Positions 1 through 9,801 of a stretch of 64,000 nt of DNA are shown in pieces (position 1 is the stretch's first letter; every line of letters begins with the position of its first letter). This DNA is from Paracoccaceae bacterium (GTDB lineage: Bacteria > Pseudomonadota > Alphaproteobacteria > Rhodobacterales > Rhodobacteraceae): contig PWZT01000037.1 of assembly GCA_003567315.1 (NCBI GenBank), positions 184,849-248,848 on the forward strand, given 5' to 3'. The notes beneath the pieces are model-generated. The model ran no database searches, was not told the DNA's origin, and was given only the letters and a program-made list of their open reading frames with translations. Position numbers and translations under genes: made by a program.

Positions 1-38
1 CCCTTCCCCAACGAAGGGCATATATCTGGAAGGATACC
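1..38 (+). promoter_or_regulatory. serC 5' leader fragment with hairpin
   Basis: The 38 bases before serC hold a short hairpin (CCCTTC at 1-6 pairing with GAAGGG at 13-18) and the likely ribosome site GGAAGG just upstream of the ATG. A structured serC leader (the serC RNA motif) has been described in alphaproteobacteria; this could be its 3' part, but the window starts too late to test that. What is seen is the hairpin; the riboregulator reading is inference. Confidence 0.3.
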
Positions 39-1196
39 ATGACTGCACCTGCACAACCGGCCAAGCGCCCGGACAATCCGCGCTTTTCATCTGGCCCCTG
101 CGCCAAAATCCCGACATTCGAGCTTGCGAAACTCGCTGATGCGCCGCTGGGGCGGTCGCATCGCGCCGCTGTCGGCAAGGCCAAGCTGAAAGCGGCCATT
201 GACGGCACGCGCGAAATCCTCGGCGTGCCCGACGATTACCGCATAGGGATCGTGCCTGCCTCGGACACGGGCGCAGTGGAAATGGCGATGTGGTCGCTAC
301 TGGGCGCGCGTAAGACGACGATGGTCGCTTGGGAGAGTTTCGGCGCGGGCTGGGTGACGGATGCGGTCAAGCAGTTGAAGCTCGATGCGGATGTGCGCAC
401 GGCCGATTACGGTCAGATCGTCGATATGGCGGCGATTGATTACGATACTGATGTGGTTTTCACATGGAACGGCACCACCTCGGGCGTGCGGATGCCGCAT
501 GGTGACATGATCCCATCGGATCGCGCGGGGCTCACGATCTGTGATGCGACCTCGGCGGCTTTTGCAATGGGTCTGCCCTGGGACAAGCTCGATGTCGTGA
601 CCTTCTCCTGGCAGAAGGTTATGGGCGGTGAGGCTGCGCATGGAATGCTGATCCTGAGCCCGCGCGCCGTGGAACGGCTGGAGAGTTACACCCCGCCCTG
701 GCCGCTGCCCAAGATTTTCCGCATGACGAAGGGCGGCAAGCTGAATGAAGGCATCTTCAAGGGCGAGACGATCAACACGCCCTCGATGCTGGCAGTGGAG
801 GATTACCTTGTCGCGCTCGACTGGGCGCGCGAGATCGGCGGCCTGCCTGCGCTGATTGCGCGCTGCGATGCGAATGCGGCTGTAATCGCGCGTTTCTGCG
901 AGACGCATGACTGGATCGCCAATCTGGCCGAAGACCCGGCGACCGCCTCCACAACGAGTGTCTGCCTGAAATTCACCGATCCTGCGATTGCCGATGGCGC
1001 GGCCTTCGCCAAGGCCGTCGCGAAACGGCTGGAAGCCGAGGGCGTGGCTTATGACATCGGCGCGTATCGCGATGCGCCTGCGGGGCTGCGGATCTGGTGC
1101 GGCGCGACAGTCGAGACCGCCGATATCGAGGCGCTGATGGGCTGGCTCGACTGGGCCTATCATGCCGAGCGCGCGGCCCTTGCTGATGCGGCCTGA
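39..1196 (+). CDS. serC: Phosphoserine aminotransferase
   Basis: Converts 3-phosphohydroxypyruvate and glutamate to phosphoserine, the second step of serine synthesis; cytosolic, PLP-dependent, class V aminotransferase fold. At 385 aa it is of the usual length for the alphaproteobacterial/methanosarcinal form. The N-terminal segment [10 protein letters not shown] and the lysine near residue 193 in [11 protein letters not shown] (expected Schiff-base lysine) are visible. serA follows 68 bp downstream on the same strand, so the two first enzymes of the pathway probably form one transcription unit. The start is the first ATG after GGAAGG. Confidence 0.96.
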   Translation: MTAPAQPAKRPDNPRFSSGPCAKIPTFELAKLADAPLGRSHRAAVGKAKLKAAIDGTREILGVPDDYRIGIVPASDTGAVEMAMWSLLGARKTTMVAWESFGAGWVTDAVKQLKLDADVRTADYGQIVDMAAIDYDTDVVFTWNGTTSGVRMPHGDMIPSDRAGLTICDATSAAFAMGLPWDKLDVVTFSWQKVMGGEAAHGMLILSPRAVERLESYTPPWPLPKIFRMTKGGKLNEGIFKGETINTPSMLAVEDYLVALDWAREIGGLPALIARCDANAAVIARFCETHDWIANLAEDPATASTTSVCLKFTDPAIADGAAFAKAVAKRLEAEGVAYDIGAYRDAPAGLRIWCGATVETADIEALMGWLDWAYHAERAALADAA

Positions 1197-1205
1197 ACAT
1201 TGACC

Positions 1206-1223
1206 GGCGGGCCCTCGCCCGCC
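1206..1223 (+). promoter_or_regulatory. Intercistronic hairpin between serC and serA
   Basis: A 7-bp G+C stem (1206-1212 with 1217-1223) and a CCTC loop lie between the two genes. No T-run follows, so it is more likely an RNA-stabilising or processing stem than a terminator. Confidence 0.3.
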
Positions 1224-1264
1224 GTCCCTCACAGATTATCCCTCAAAGACAGGAGCCACATTTC

Positions 1265-2860
1265 ATGGCACCCAAGGTACTTGTATCTGACAAACTCTCT
1301 GAAACCGCCGTTCAGATCTTTCGTGATCGCGGCATTGATGTGACCTTCGACCCCGCCATCGGCAAGGACAAGGAAAAGCTCCTGTCGGTGATCGGCGAAT
1401 ATGACGGGCTCGCGATCCGCTCCGCCACCAAGGTTACCGAAAAGGTGCTTGAAGCCGCAACCAACCTCAAGGTCGTGGGCCGCGCCGGGATCGGGGTGGA
1501 TAATGTCGATATTCCGGCGGCCTCGAAAAAAGGTGTGATCGTGATGAACACGCCTTTCGGCAATTCCGTGACCACGGCAGAACATGCGATTTCGCTGATG
1601 ATGGCCGTGGCGCGCCAGATCCCCGAAGCCGATGCCTCGACCCAGGCGGGCAAATGGGAGAAATCGCGCTTCATGGGGGTGGAGTTGACCGGCAAGACGC
1701 TGGGCGTGATCGGTGCGGGCAATATCGGCGGGATCGTCTGTGACCGCGCGCTCGGGCTGCGCATGAAGGTGGTCGCGTATGACCCCTTCCTGTCGGAAGA
1801 GCGCGCGACCAAGCTGGGCGTGACCAAGGTCGAGTTGGATGAATTGCTGGCGCGCGCCGATTTCATCACGCTGCATGTGCCGCTGACCGACAAGACGCGG
1901 AAAATCCTCTCGGCCGAAAACATCGCCAAGACGAAGAAAGGCGTGCGGATCATCAACTGCGCGCGTGGTGGGCTGGTTGATGAGGCCGCCCTCGCCGAGG
2001 CGCTGAAATCGGGGCATGTCGCGGGGGCGGGCTTCGATGTGTTCGAGGTCGAGCCTGCCACCGAAAGCCCGCTTTTCGGCCTGCCCAATGTCGTCTGCAC
2101 CCCGCATCTGGGCGCCTCGACCACCGAGGCGCAGGAGAATGTGGCGCTGCAAGTGGCCGAGCAGATGTCCGATTACCTGCTGACAGGGGCCGTGCAGAAC
2201 GCGCTCAACATGCCCTCGGTCACGGCGGAAGAGGCGCGCGTGATGGGGCCGTGGCTGAAACTGGCCGCGCATCTGGGCGCTTTCGCTGGCCAGATGACCG
2301 ATGAGCCGATCAAGGCCATCAATATCCTTTATGATGGCTCAGTGGCGGAGATGAACCTCGATGCGCTGGGATGCAGCGTGATCGCGGGCGTGATGAAAGC
2401 CAGTAACCCGGATGTGAACATGGTCTCCGCCCCGATCGTGGCCAAGGAGCGCGGGATACAGATGTCGCGCACGACACAAGGAAAATCGGGGGTGTTCGAT
2501 GCCTATATCAAGCTCACGGTCGTGACCGCGACGCGCGAGCGGTCGATTGCGGGCACGGTCTTCTCTGACGGCAAGCCGCGCTTCATCCAGATCAAGGGGA
2601 TCACGCTCGACGCGGAAGTGGGCGCGCATATGCTTTACACCACGAATGAAGATGTGCCCGGCATCATCGGCACGCTGGGGCACACGATGGGCGAGAACGG
2701 GGTGAATATCGCGAACTTCACGCTGGGCCGATCCGAGGCCGGGAAGGATGCGATTGCGCTTCTGTATCTTGATGCGCAACCGCCCGAGCCCGTTCTGGAA
2801 AAGCTGCGCGCGACCGGGATGTTCCGGCAGGTGCGTCCGCTTGTCTTTGATGTCGCGTGA
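1265..2860 (+). CDS. serA: D-3-phosphoglycerate dehydrogenase
   Basis: Oxidises 3-phosphoglycerate to 3-phosphohydroxypyruvate with NAD, the committed step of serine synthesis. At 531 aa it is the long form: catalytic/NAD-binding domain to about residue 310 (GVIGAGNIGG dinucleotide motif near residue 150; NCARGG and the HLGAST segment with the catalytic His), an intervening allosteric substrate-binding domain, and a C-terminal ACT domain (from about residue 455, VPGIIGTLG) that typically senses serine. AGGAG at 1251-1255 supports the ATG start. It follows serC directly. Confidence 0.97.
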   Translation: MAPKVLVSDKLSETAVQIFRDRGIDVTFDPAIGKDKEKLLSVIGEYDGLAIRSATKVTEKVLEAATNLKVVGRAGIGVDNVDIPAASKKGVIVMNTPFGNSVTTAEHAISLMMAVARQIPEADASTQAGKWEKSRFMGVELTGKTLGVIGAGNIGGIVCDRALGLRMKVVAYDPFLSEERATKLGVTKVELDELLARADFITLHVPLTDKTRKILSAENIAKTKKGVRIINCARGGLVDEAALAEALKSGHVAGAGFDVFEVEPATESPLFGLPNVVCTPHLGASTTEAQENVALQVAEQMSDYLLTGAVQNALNMPSVTAEEARVMGPWLKLAAHLGAFAGQMTDEPIKAINILYDGSVAEMNLDALGCSVIAGVMKASNPDVNMVSAPIVAKERGIQMSRTTQGKSGVFDAYIKLTVVTATRERSIAGTVFSDGKPRFIQIKGITLDAEVGAHMLYTTNEDVPGIIGTLGHTMGENGVNIANFTLGRSEAGKDAIALLYLDAQPPEPVLEKLRATGMFRQVRPLVFDVA

Positions 2861-2868
2861 GTCCATGC

Positions 2869-2899
2869 GAAGATGGCCCCGGTCTTCGGGACCATCTTC
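2869..2899 (+). terminator. Hairpin after serA
   Basis: An 8-bp stem (2869-2876 with 2892-2899) extended by a C/G-rich inner part starts 8 bases after the serA stop codon. It lacks a clear T-run, so it is a plausible but imperfect terminator of the serC-serA unit. Confidence 0.4.
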
Positions 2900-2918
2900 A
2901 CCATGACGGGAAGCGATA

Positions 2919-3656
2919 ATGCGCAGCTATGCCATCGGCGATATTCACGGGCAGCTTTCCCTGCTCAGCGACGCGCATCGCCGGATCGAGGCGGATCGCA
3001 GGGCGTGCCGCGACCCCGATGCGCCTGTGATCCATCTCGGCGATCTGGTGGATCGCGGGCCTGACAGCGCGGGCGTGATCCGCTTTCTGCGCGAAGGGAT
3101 CGCCGCTGGCGCGCCATGGGTGGTGGTCAAGGGCAATCACGACCGGCTGTTCGAGCGGTTTCTGAGCGATCCCGGCTGGCGCGACCCGCAATTGCGCGAG
3201 GGCGTCACCTATCTGCATCCGATGATCGGCGGGGCGGAAACGCTCATGTCCTACGGGCTCTATCGTCCGACCTCGTTTCATATCAAGACCGCCCGCGCCG
3301 AGGCGTTGAAGGCCGTGCCCCCCGAGGACATTGCTTTCCTGCAAGCCTGCCCGCTCTACCACACATATGGTGATCTGCTGCATGTGCATGCGGGCATCCG
3401 CCCCGGTGTGCCGCTGGAGCACCAGAGCGAACAGGATCTGGTCTGGATCCGCGACCCGTTCCTGATGGATACGCGCGATCACGGGCCCCTGATCCTGCAT
3501 GGCCACACCGCGATCCCACGCCCGACGCATTATCGCAACCGCGTGAATATCGACAGCCGCGCAGCCTATGGCGGGCCGCTGACGACGGTGGTTATCGAGG
3601 ACCGGCAGGTCTGGGTGCTGACCGAGGACGGGCGCGCGCCGTTGCTACCGCTCTGA
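2919..3656 (+). CDS. Metallophosphoesterase of the Ser/Thr phosphatase-like family
   Basis: A 245-aa calcineurin-like phosphoesterase with the three metal motifs in order: GDIHG (residues about 7-11), GDLVDRG (about 41-47) and GNHDR (about 73-77), followed by C-terminal HAGIRP and GHT histidine motifs. The spacing matches bacterial PPP-type protein phosphatases and the diadenosine tetraphosphatase ApaH group. The natural substrate cannot be told from the sequence. It stands alone, converging with htpX. Confidence 0.85.
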   Translation: MRSYAIGDIHGQLSLLSDAHRRIEADRRACRDPDAPVIHLGDLVDRGPDSAGVIRFLREGIAAGAPWVVVKGNHDRLFERFLSDPGWRDPQLREGVTYLHPMIGGAETLMSYGLYRPTSFHIKTARAEALKAVPPEDIAFLQACPLYHTYGDLLHVHAGIRPGVPLEHQSEQDLVWIRDPFLMDTRDHGPLILHGHTAIPRPTHYRNRVNIDSRAAYGGPLTTVVIEDRQVWVLTEDGRAPLLPL

Positions 3657-3671
3657 AAGCGGCCTGTGCGC

Positions 3672-4562
3672 TCACCCCCAGGGATTGGCGCGCTGGGGGC
3701 GAGACGCCTGCGACACGCCGCTCTGCTCTGCCAGGCTGACCAGCGCCGCGATTCGGTTTTCGGTATTCGGATGGGTCGAAAACAGCTTGTCGCGCTTATG
3801 GACATGCAGCGGGTTGATGATGAACATATGCGCTGTCTGCGGGTTCTGTTCGGCACGGTCATAATCAATGCGCGAGGCGAAACCCTGTATCTTCTCCAGC
3901 GCCGAGGCGAGCCAGAGCGGGTTGCCACAGATTTCGGCGCCGACGCGATCCGCCTCGTATTCGCGCGAGCGTGAGATCGCCATTTGCACGACAGCGGCCG
4001 CGAGCGGCGCAAGGATCATGACCGCAAGCGCCACAATCACGCCGCCTGCGCCCTGATTGCGCCCGCCACGGAAGAACATCGCGAAATTGGCCAGCAGCGA
4101 GATTGCCCCCGCGAAGGTCGCGGTAATGGTCATGATCAGCGTGTCGTAATTCTTGATATGGGCGAGTTCATGCGCCATCACGGCGGCCACTTCCTCATCC
4201 GACATGCGCCGCAAGAGCCCGGTTGTCGCGGCCACAGCCGCGTTTTCGGGGTTGCGGCCCGTGGCGAAGGCGTTGGGCTGATCCTCGTTGATCACATAGA
4301 CACGCGGATGCGGCATGCCGGCATCATCTGCCAGCCGATGCACCATGCGCTGCAATTCGGGATGGACCTGGCTGTTGCATTCCTGCGCATTGTGCATCCG
4401 CAACACGGCCTTGTCGGAATTCCAGTAGGCATAGGCATTCATGCCTGCCGCCACGGCCAGCGCGAGCACAAGCCCCGCGCCCCCGCCCAAGAGATAGCCG
4501 ATACCCATGAAGAGCGCGGTCATCGCGGCCATCAGAATTGCGGTCTTGGTGTATCCCATCAT
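3672..4562 (-). CDS. htpX: Protease HtpX, M48 zinc metalloprotease
   Basis: Integral inner-membrane protease that degrades misfolded membrane proteins together with FtsH. At 296 aa it has two N-terminal membrane segments (about residues 6-40), the zinc site HELAH near residue 130, two more hydrophobic segments (about 145-195) and the third zinc ligand in [16 protein letters not shown] lies upstream of the ATG-ATG start pair; the second ATG would give 295 aa. A secreted protein of unknown function lies upstream on the same strand. Confidence 0.95.
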   Translation of the reverse strand: MMGYTKTAILMAAMTALFMGIGYLLGGGAGLVLALAVAAGMNAYAYWNSDKAVLRMHNAQECNSQVHPELQRMVHRLADDAGMPHPRVYVINEDQPNAFATGRNPENAAVAATTGLLRRMSDEEVAAVMAHELAHIKNYDTLIMTITATFAGAISLLANFAMFFRGGRNQGAGGVIVALAVMILAPLAAAVVQMAISRSREYEADRVGAEICGNPLWLASALEKIQGFASRIDYDRAEQNPQTAHMFIINPLHVHKRDKLFSTHPNTENRIAALVSLAEQSGVSQASRPQRANPWG

Positions 4563-4634
4563 TGCAAGGCTCTCCTGATCCTTGCGCAGATATGGGTCAT
4601 GCGATGCGGCCTTGCAAGCCTGTTGGCTGTTGGC

Positions 4635-5198
4635 TCAGTTGCCGAAATTCTCCATCGCCCGGAAATCGATCTGCTCGAGCAGCGGGATCATCACCTCCGG
4701 CTCCGCCCCTTCGGCCTGCACCAGCACGCGATTGCCGACAATCGCGCGCAGGCTGCGATCCTCACGCAGGAAGCGGACGCGATTGATCCGCTCCACCTCG
4801 CCCCCCATCTGCGCGATCATGCCCGGATTGCCGATCATCATCGCCAGTTGCGCGACCATCGGATTATCGGCCATCAGCGACAGATCGAAGCTCTCTGAGT
4901 CGCTGCGATAGGTGGCACTGGCCAAAGTGCCGCCGCCGATGAAACCCAGCATCTGCCCTGCGCTGGTGTCGATCTCGCGCGTCCAGCCCTCTGGCGGCTC
5001 TGGCAGAAAATCGGCCAGCCCCTGCGCTTTCATGTCCCCGAGGATACGCTGCGCGCGGGCCAGTTCATCCTCGACATATTGCAGATCGCCATCGCGATAG
5101 GCTTCAAGGGCTGTCTCGAGCGCCTCCTCGAAAGGATCGGCGAGGACCGGAACAGCGGTCAGACCGGCAACGGCCAAGGCAAGCAAAGGTTTTTTCAT
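4635..5198 (-). CDS. Secreted protein of unknown function
   Basis: A 187-aa protein beginning MKKPLLALAVAGL with a clear signal peptide ending near VLA-DP (about residue 20), so it is exported to the periplasm. The mature part begins with an acidic helical stretch and continues into a mixed region with no motif I recognise. GGAGTG precedes this ATG; an upstream in-frame start would add 10 residues before the signal peptide and is less likely. It lies 72 bp upstream of htpX on the same strand, which may hint at an envelope-stress role, but that is only context. Confidence 0.7.
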   Translation of the reverse strand: MKKPLLALAVAGLTAVPVLADPFEEALETALEAYRDGDLQYVEDELARAQRILGDMKAQGLADFLPEPPEGWTREIDTSAGQMLGFIGGGTLASATYRSDSESFDLSLMADNPMVAQLAMMIGNPGMIAQMGGEVERINRVRFLREDRSLRAIVGNRVLVQAEGAEPEVMIPLLEQIDFRAMENFGN

Positions 5199-5261
5199 GA
5201 GAACACTCCGCAACGAGATCGGCGTCACACTGCCCTACTCCGCTGCCTCACGCAAGATTGC

Positions 5262-6242
5262 TCACACCAAACCAGCGCGCGCGAAAGCGGCCTGCAGGTC
5301 TGTCCTGGGTCGTGCGCCCAGATGCGAAATGACTTCCGTTGCCGCGATCACCCCCATCCGCCCGGCCGTGTCGATGTCCTGCCCGGTCGCCAGCCCAAAG
5401 AGAAAACCCGCCGCAAACTGATCGCCTGCCCCGGTCGCATCAACCGGCGTAACCTTCGTCACCGGGATCTCATGGCGCTGGCCTTGCTCAAAAATCCAGA
5501 CCGGATCGCCCGAGCGCGTGCAGATCACCAAGTCGCAATCGCGCACTGCTTGCGCGAGCGCATCGTCGAGATCATTGGCCTGATAGAGCGAGACCCATTC
5601 CTGTTCATTGCCGATGACATAATCCATATCCTGCGCAACCAGCTTGCGGAAATCGGCGCGATGCCGGTCCACGCAGAACGGGTCCGACAGCGCGATGCCA
5701 GCCCGCCCACCAGCGCTACGGCAGGCGCGTGCGGCCTTGAGGAATGCTTCCTTGCCCTTGTCCTTGTCGAACAGATAGCCCTCCAGAAACACGATCTCGG
5801 AGGCGGCCATCACCTCTGCATCCACATCCTCGGGCCCGAGCTCGGCGGAAATCCCGAGATAGGTGTTCATCGACCGCTCCCCGTCGGGGGTGACGAAAAT
5901 CATGCTGCGTGAGGTTGGCAATTCGCCCCCCGCCACAGGCGTGTTGACGAAATCGGCGGAGGTATCGGACGCGTAAAACCGCCCCAGCGCATCGTCATTT
6001 ACCCGGCCCACGAAGGCCGCCCGCAGCCCGAGCTTGCCCGCGCCCGCGATAGTATTCGCGACCGACCCGCCCGAGGCCTGGGCGCGATCCGTCATCGCGC
6101 CATAGAGCGTCTCGGCGCGGTCGCGTTCGACAAGCTGCATGATGCCCTTGTGAATTTCCATCCTGTCAAGAAAGCGATCATCCACGGTCGCGATCACATC
6201 CACGATCGCATTGCCGATTCCGGCGATCTGGTAGCGTTTCAT
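5262..6242 (-). CDS. PfkB-family sugar kinase, probably adenosine kinase
   Basis: A 326-aa ribokinase-like kinase. It starts MKRYQIAGIGNAIVD, has the N-terminal substrate-lid region with a conserved GGSVANT motif, and ends with the PfkB signature DATGAGDQFAAG (catalytic Asp, anion hole). This pattern is that of alphaproteobacterial adenosine kinases, which phosphorylate adenosine to AMP for purine salvage; other nucleoside or sugar substrates cannot be excluded. The start codon overlaps the stop codon of nth (ATGA), so the two are translationally coupled. Confidence 0.85.
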   Translation of the reverse strand: MKRYQIAGIGNAIVDVIATVDDRFLDRMEIHKGIMQLVERDRAETLYGAMTDRAQASGGSVANTIAGAGKLGLRAAFVGRVNDDALGRFYASDTSADFVNTPVAGGELPTSRSMIFVTPDGERSMNTYLGISAELGPEDVDAEVMAASEIVFLEGYLFDKDKGKEAFLKAARACRSAGGRAGIALSDPFCVDRHRADFRKLVAQDMDYVIGNEQEWVSLYQANDLDDALAQAVRDCDLVICTRSGDPVWIFEQGQRHEIPVTKVTPVDATGAGDQFAAGFLFGLATGQDIDTAGRMGVIAATEVISHLGARPRTDLQAAFARAGLV

Positions 6243-6883
6243 AATGTCTTGTCCTCGAATTGGCACAGGTCGCGGATCAGGCAGGTGCCGCAGGCGGGTT
6301 TGCGCGCCTTGCAGGTATAGCGGCCATGCAGGATCAGCCAGTGATGGGCGTGGAGTTGATATTCGGCGGGCACATGATCCTCGATGGCGCGCTCGACCGC
6401 GTTGACATCGCGCCCCGGACAGATGCCAGTGCGGTTGCCGACGCGGAAGATATGCGTATCCACGGCCTGCGCAGGCATGCGCCACCACATATTGAGCACG
6501 ACATTGGCCGTCTTGCGCCCCACGCCGGGCAGCGCCTGAAGCGCCACGCGGGAGGAGGGCACCTCGCCGCCATATTGCTCGACGAGAATGCGGCTGAGCT
6601 TGATGACATTCTTCGCCTTGTTGCGATAGAGCCCGATGGTCTTGATATGCTCGATGACGCCCTCTTCCCCCAGCGCCAGCATCTTTTCGGGCGTATCGGC
6701 GATCTCGAACAGCCTGCGCGTGGCCTTGTTCACGCCCACATCCGTCGCTTGCGCCGAGAGCGCCACGGCCACGACCAGCGTGAAGGCGTTCACATGCTCC
6801 AATTCCCCTTTCGGTTCGGGGTCCGCCGCCTGAAAGCGGGCGAAGATCTCGCGCAGGGTGGAATAATCGAGTTGTTTCGCCAT
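6239..6883 (-). CDS. nth: Endonuclease III
   Basis: Base-excision repair DNA glycosylase/AP lyase that removes oxidised pyrimidines. The 214-aa protein has the helix-hairpin-helix LPGVGRKTANVV with the catalytic Lys, the downstream catalytic Asp region VDTHIFRV, and the C-terminal 4Fe-4S loop C-x6-C-x2-C-x5-C. Start chosen at MAKQLDYST, preceded by AAGG; a longer reading frame upstream lacks family similarity. It overlaps the adenosine kinase gene by 4 bp. Confidence 0.96.
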   Translation of the reverse strand: MAKQLDYSTLREIFARFQAADPEPKGELEHVNAFTLVVAVALSAQATDVGVNKATRRLFEIADTPEKMLALGEEGVIEHIKTIGLYRNKAKNVIKLSRILVEQYGGEVPSSRVALQALPGVGRKTANVVLNMWWRMPAQAVDTHIFRVGNRTGICPGRDVNAVERAIEDHVPAEYQLHAHHWLILHGRYTCKARKPACGTCLIRDLCQFEDKTL

Positions 6884-6923
6884 CGCGCCTTCTATGCCCT
6901 GTGCTGCGGGTGGCGACAAGGGC

Positions 6924-7688
6924 TCAGCCGCGCGCCATCGCCGCAAGATCGAGCGCGCCTGTATCCCGCATCAGCGCGCGCACAGCGTCGGTGAAATATT
7001 CACCATCGCCCGGATGATGCGCGCCTTCATGGATCACGAGCGGGGGCAGGAGCATGAAGGGTGCCCGCCCCCCCTTGCGCGCCTGCACGATGACCCGCCG
7101 CGCGGGCCGCTGCGCGCGCGCGGCAAGCGGCAGCACAGTGCAGGAGGCGCGGCCCACGAAGCCTGCGAGCAGGTCGGGCAGACGTTCGGTCAGATGAATG
7201 AGGCTCACATAGCCACCATCGCGGCAGCGCCTGAGCGCGACGTCGATCCAAGTGGCCAGCGGTGTCGCCTCGCGCAAGGCCCTGTCGCGGCCCGCGTCCT
7301 GTGCGGCGGGGCCATGGGCGGCGTAAAAGGGCGGATTGGCTATGACATGGTCGAAGCTGCGCGCGCGCAGATCAGCGGGGAGCGCTGCAAGATCGGCCTC
7401 GATCACCTCCATCTCGGCGTCATTTTCGTGCGCGTTGCGGCGGGCGAGGGAAGCATAGTCGGGCTGCAGCTCCACCCCGGTCAGCCGCAGCCCCGGGACG
7501 CGCGCAGCAAGGCAGAGCGAGGCCACCCCTACCCCGCAGCCCAGTTCCAGCACGGATTGGCCAGGGCGCGCGGGCACCGAAGCCGCCAGAAACACCGGGT
7601 CTGTCGCTGCACGATAGCCCCTGCGTGGCTGCCAGATCATCACCTTACCGTTCAGGAACGCATCCTGCGTCAGCGCGGCTTCAGTCAT
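6924..7688 (-). CDS. SAM-dependent methyltransferase of the tRNA1(Val) m6A37 (TrmN6) type
   Basis: A 254-aa Rossmann-fold methyltransferase. The SAM motif LELGCGVGVASL lies near residue 45, and NPPFYA, the catalytic motif of N6-adenine methyltransferases, lies near residue 125. These together with the N-terminal GKVMIWQPRRGYR segment match the COG4123 family, which modifies A37 of tRNA1(Val). The start ATG lies inside the last codons of the upstream DUF2007 gene (8-bp overlap), so the two are coupled. The exact RNA target is inferred from the family. Confidence 0.88.
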   Translation of the reverse strand: MTEAALTQDAFLNGKVMIWQPRRGYRAATDPVFLAASVPARPGQSVLELGCGVGVASLCLAARVPGLRLTGVELQPDYASLARRNAHENDAEMEVIEADLAALPADLRARSFDHVIANPPFYAAHGPAAQDAGRDRALREATPLATWIDVALRRCRDGGYVSLIHLTERLPDLLAGFVGRASCTVLPLAARAQRPARRVIVQARKGGRAPFMLLPPLVIHEGAHHPGDGEYFTDAVRALMRDTGALDLAAMARG

Positions 7689-7896
7689 GCAGCGGGATGC
7701 CGTTGTCACGCAGGATCGAGACAGCCATGAAATGATCCTCGCGCCGCACCATCAGGCGACGTGGCATCATCCCCAGGGTGGATTCGAGCGTGTGCATATG
7801 GACGTCAATATCAAACACCTCTATACCCTCGCCCTGCAGGATGGCCGTGGCAAAAGGAATTATGGTCGGATCGGTTGTGCGCAGTAGCTCTTTCAT
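7681..7896 (-). CDS. DUF2007-family small protein
   Basis: A 71-aa protein matching the short DUF2007 family (putative signal-transducing domain with a ferredoxin-like fold): hydrophobic core near the N-terminus (DPTIIPFATAILQGEGIEV) and a C-terminal VRREDHFMAVSILRD segment. Function in this family is not established. Upstream of and overlapping the TrmN6-type methyltransferase gene. Confidence 0.8.
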   Translation of the reverse strand: MKELLRTTDPTIIPFATAILQGEGIEVFDIDVHMHTLESTLGMMPRRLMVRREDHFMAVSILRDNGIPLHD

Positions 7897-7951
7897 GCCG
7901 CCACCCTAAGTCCTAAGAGAACGATTTGTCGAGACAGGACGCGCAAGACCG

Positions 7952-8968
7952 ATGGACACGCAATACATGACCCAGGCATCGCAGCATCAGGCCCCGCATG
8001 ACCGCCTGGCCACCTATCTGGAGGCAGATCTGACGCAGGTCAATGCGCTGATCCGCGCCCGCATGGCTTCGGAACACGCGCCGCGTATCCCAGAAGTCAC
8101 GGCGCATCTGATAGAGGCGGGGGGCAAACGCATCCGCCCCATGCTGGTGCTCGCAGCATCGCATTTGTGCAAGTATCGGGGCGAATACCACCATCATCTG
8201 GCGGCAACAGTCGAGTTCATTCATACGGCGACATTGCTGCATGACGATGTGGTGGATGAAAGCCAGCAACGGCGCGGGCGGGCGACCGCCAATCTGCTCT
8301 GGGACAATAAGTCCTCGGTGCTGGTGGGTGATTACCTGTTCGCGCGCGCCTTTCAGTTGATGGTGGCTTGCGGCTCGCTGCGGGTGCTGGACATCCTCTC
8401 GAATGCCTCCGCGACGATTGCCGAAGGCGAGGTGCTGCAACTGACGACCGCTCAGAATATCGCCACGACCGAAGACCAGTATCTGCGCGTGATCCGGGGC
8501 AAGACAGCGGCGCTGTTCTCGGCGGCCACCGAGTCGGGGGCCGTGCTGGCGGAAGCGCCCGAGGCGCATGTGCAGGCACTGTTCGCTTATGGCGATGCGC
8601 TTGGGGTCAGTTTCCAGATGGTCGATGACTGGCTCGATTACGGCGGCGCGGGCGCGGGGATCGGCAAGAATATCGGCGATGATTTCCGCGAACGGAAAGT
8701 GACACTGCCCGTCATCCGGGCCGTGGCGCGCGCCGATGCGCAAGAGCGCGCCTTCTGGGAGCGCGTGATCGGCGCGGGGCGTCAGGACGCGGGCGATTTC
8801 GAGCAGGCGCAGGCGATCATGGCGCGTCACGGCACAATGGAAAGCGCGCGACAGGAGGCGTTGGACTGGTCAGCCAAGGCCAAGGCCGCGCTCGACCCGC
8901 TGCCCGACCATCCGATACGCGATATGCTTGCGGATCTGGCCGATTATGTCGTGGCCCGGCTTTACTGA
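7952..8968 (+). CDS. ispB: Trans-polyprenyl diphosphate synthase (ubiquinone side chain)
   Basis: Adds isopentenyl units to an allylic diphosphate to make the long side chain of ubiquinone. The 338-aa protein has both aspartate-rich motifs: DDVVDES (near residue 95) for the allylic substrate and DDWLDYGG (near residue 225), plus GGKRIRP. In this bacterial family the quinone is usually Q10, so the enzyme may be a decaprenyl synthase (ddsA) rather than octaprenyl; chain length is not readable here. A second ATG five codons in is an alternative start. Diverges from the DUF2007 gene and converges with ispE (7-bp overlap). Confidence 0.92.
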   Translation: MDTQYMTQASQHQAPHDRLATYLEADLTQVNALIRARMASEHAPRIPEVTAHLIEAGGKRIRPMLVLAASHLCKYRGEYHHHLAATVEFIHTATLLHDDVVDESQQRRGRATANLLWDNKSSVLVGDYLFARAFQLMVACGSLRVLDILSNASATIAEGEVLQLTTAQNIATTEDQYLRVIRGKTAALFSAATESGAVLAEAPEAHVQALFAYGDALGVSFQMVDDWLDYGGAGAGIGKNIGDDFRERKVTLPVIRAVARADAQERAFWERVIGAGRQDAGDFEQAQAIMARHGTMESARQEALDWSAKAKAALDPLPDHPIRDMLADLADYVVARLY

Positions 8969-9801
8969 GACAGAGTTTTCGTGGCCCTGATCCACCAGCG
9001 AGGATGATCGGCCCGGAGCGCAGTGGCGGCGGCCTCGGCCGTTTTGCGCTGCGCATACAGTCCGAAGCACGTCGCGCCCGATCCTGACATGCGTGCCAAG
9101 GCGCAGCCGGTTGTCCCGGCAAGGGCGTCAATGACCCTGCCGATCTCGGGCACCATCGCACAGGCAGGGGCTTGCAAATCATTGCGTTGCTCCGCCAGCC
9201 AGTCACAGAGCGCCACTGCATCGGGCCAATGCGGCAGGGCGTCCGGCATTGGCGGGTTATCGCGGTGCGCAAGTTTCGCGAAGACCTGCGGCGTCGCGAC
9301 CTCGATACGAGGATTGACCAGAACCAGCCATAGTTCGGGACAGGCGGGCAAAGGCGTTACCACCTCGCCCACGCCCTGCAGGCGCTGCGGGCCGGGGGCA
9401 AGGCAAACAGGCACATCCGCGCCAAGCGCCAGGGTTGCGGACGGGTCTGGCAGTACCGCGCCGGTCATCCGCGCGATCAGGCGCAATGCCGCAGCCGCAT
9501 CGGAGGATCCGCCACCGATGCCCGAGGCGCGCGGTAACCGCTTGGTCAGCAACAACGCCACATCCTCGGCGCCCGTAAGCCGCGCCGCGCGCCAGACCAG
9601 ATTGTCCGGCCCTGCGCTGAGCCCAGCGGCCTCCGGCCCCTTGATGCTCAGCGACAGGCCACGACCGGGGCGGGCTGACACTGTGTCCCCGAGTTCTGTG
9701 AACACAACCAGCGAATCAAGCAGATGATAACCATCCGCGCGCTGTCCGGTTACATGCAAGGTGAGGTTGACCTTGGCCGGCGCAAGCTCGGCACTGCTCA
9801 T
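8962..9801 (-). CDS. ispE: 4-diphosphocytidyl-2-C-methyl-D-erythritol kinase
   Basis: GHMP-family kinase of the MEP isoprenoid pathway. The 279-aa protein begins [16 protein letters not shown] with the conserved Lys-Asn, has the ATP-binding glycine loop [15 protein letters not shown] near residue 95, and a C-terminal [11 protein letters not shown] motif. Its ATG overlaps the stop of the upstream TPR gene (ATGA), so they are coupled. Isoprenoid genes thus sit tail to tail here. Confidence 0.95.
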   Translation of the reverse strand: MSSAELAPAKVNLTLHVTGQRADGYHLLDSLVVFTELGDTVSARPGRGLSLSIKGPEAAGLSAGPDNLVWRAARLTGAEDVALLLTKRLPRASGIGGGSSDAAAALRLIARMTGAVLPDPSATLALGADVPVCLAPGPQRLQGVGEVVTPLPACPELWLVLVNPRIEVATPQVFAKLAHRDNPPMPDALPHWPDAVALCDWLAEQRNDLQAPACAMVPEIGRVIDALAGTTGCALARMSGSGATCFGLYAQRKTAEAAATALRADHPRWWIRATKTLSQ

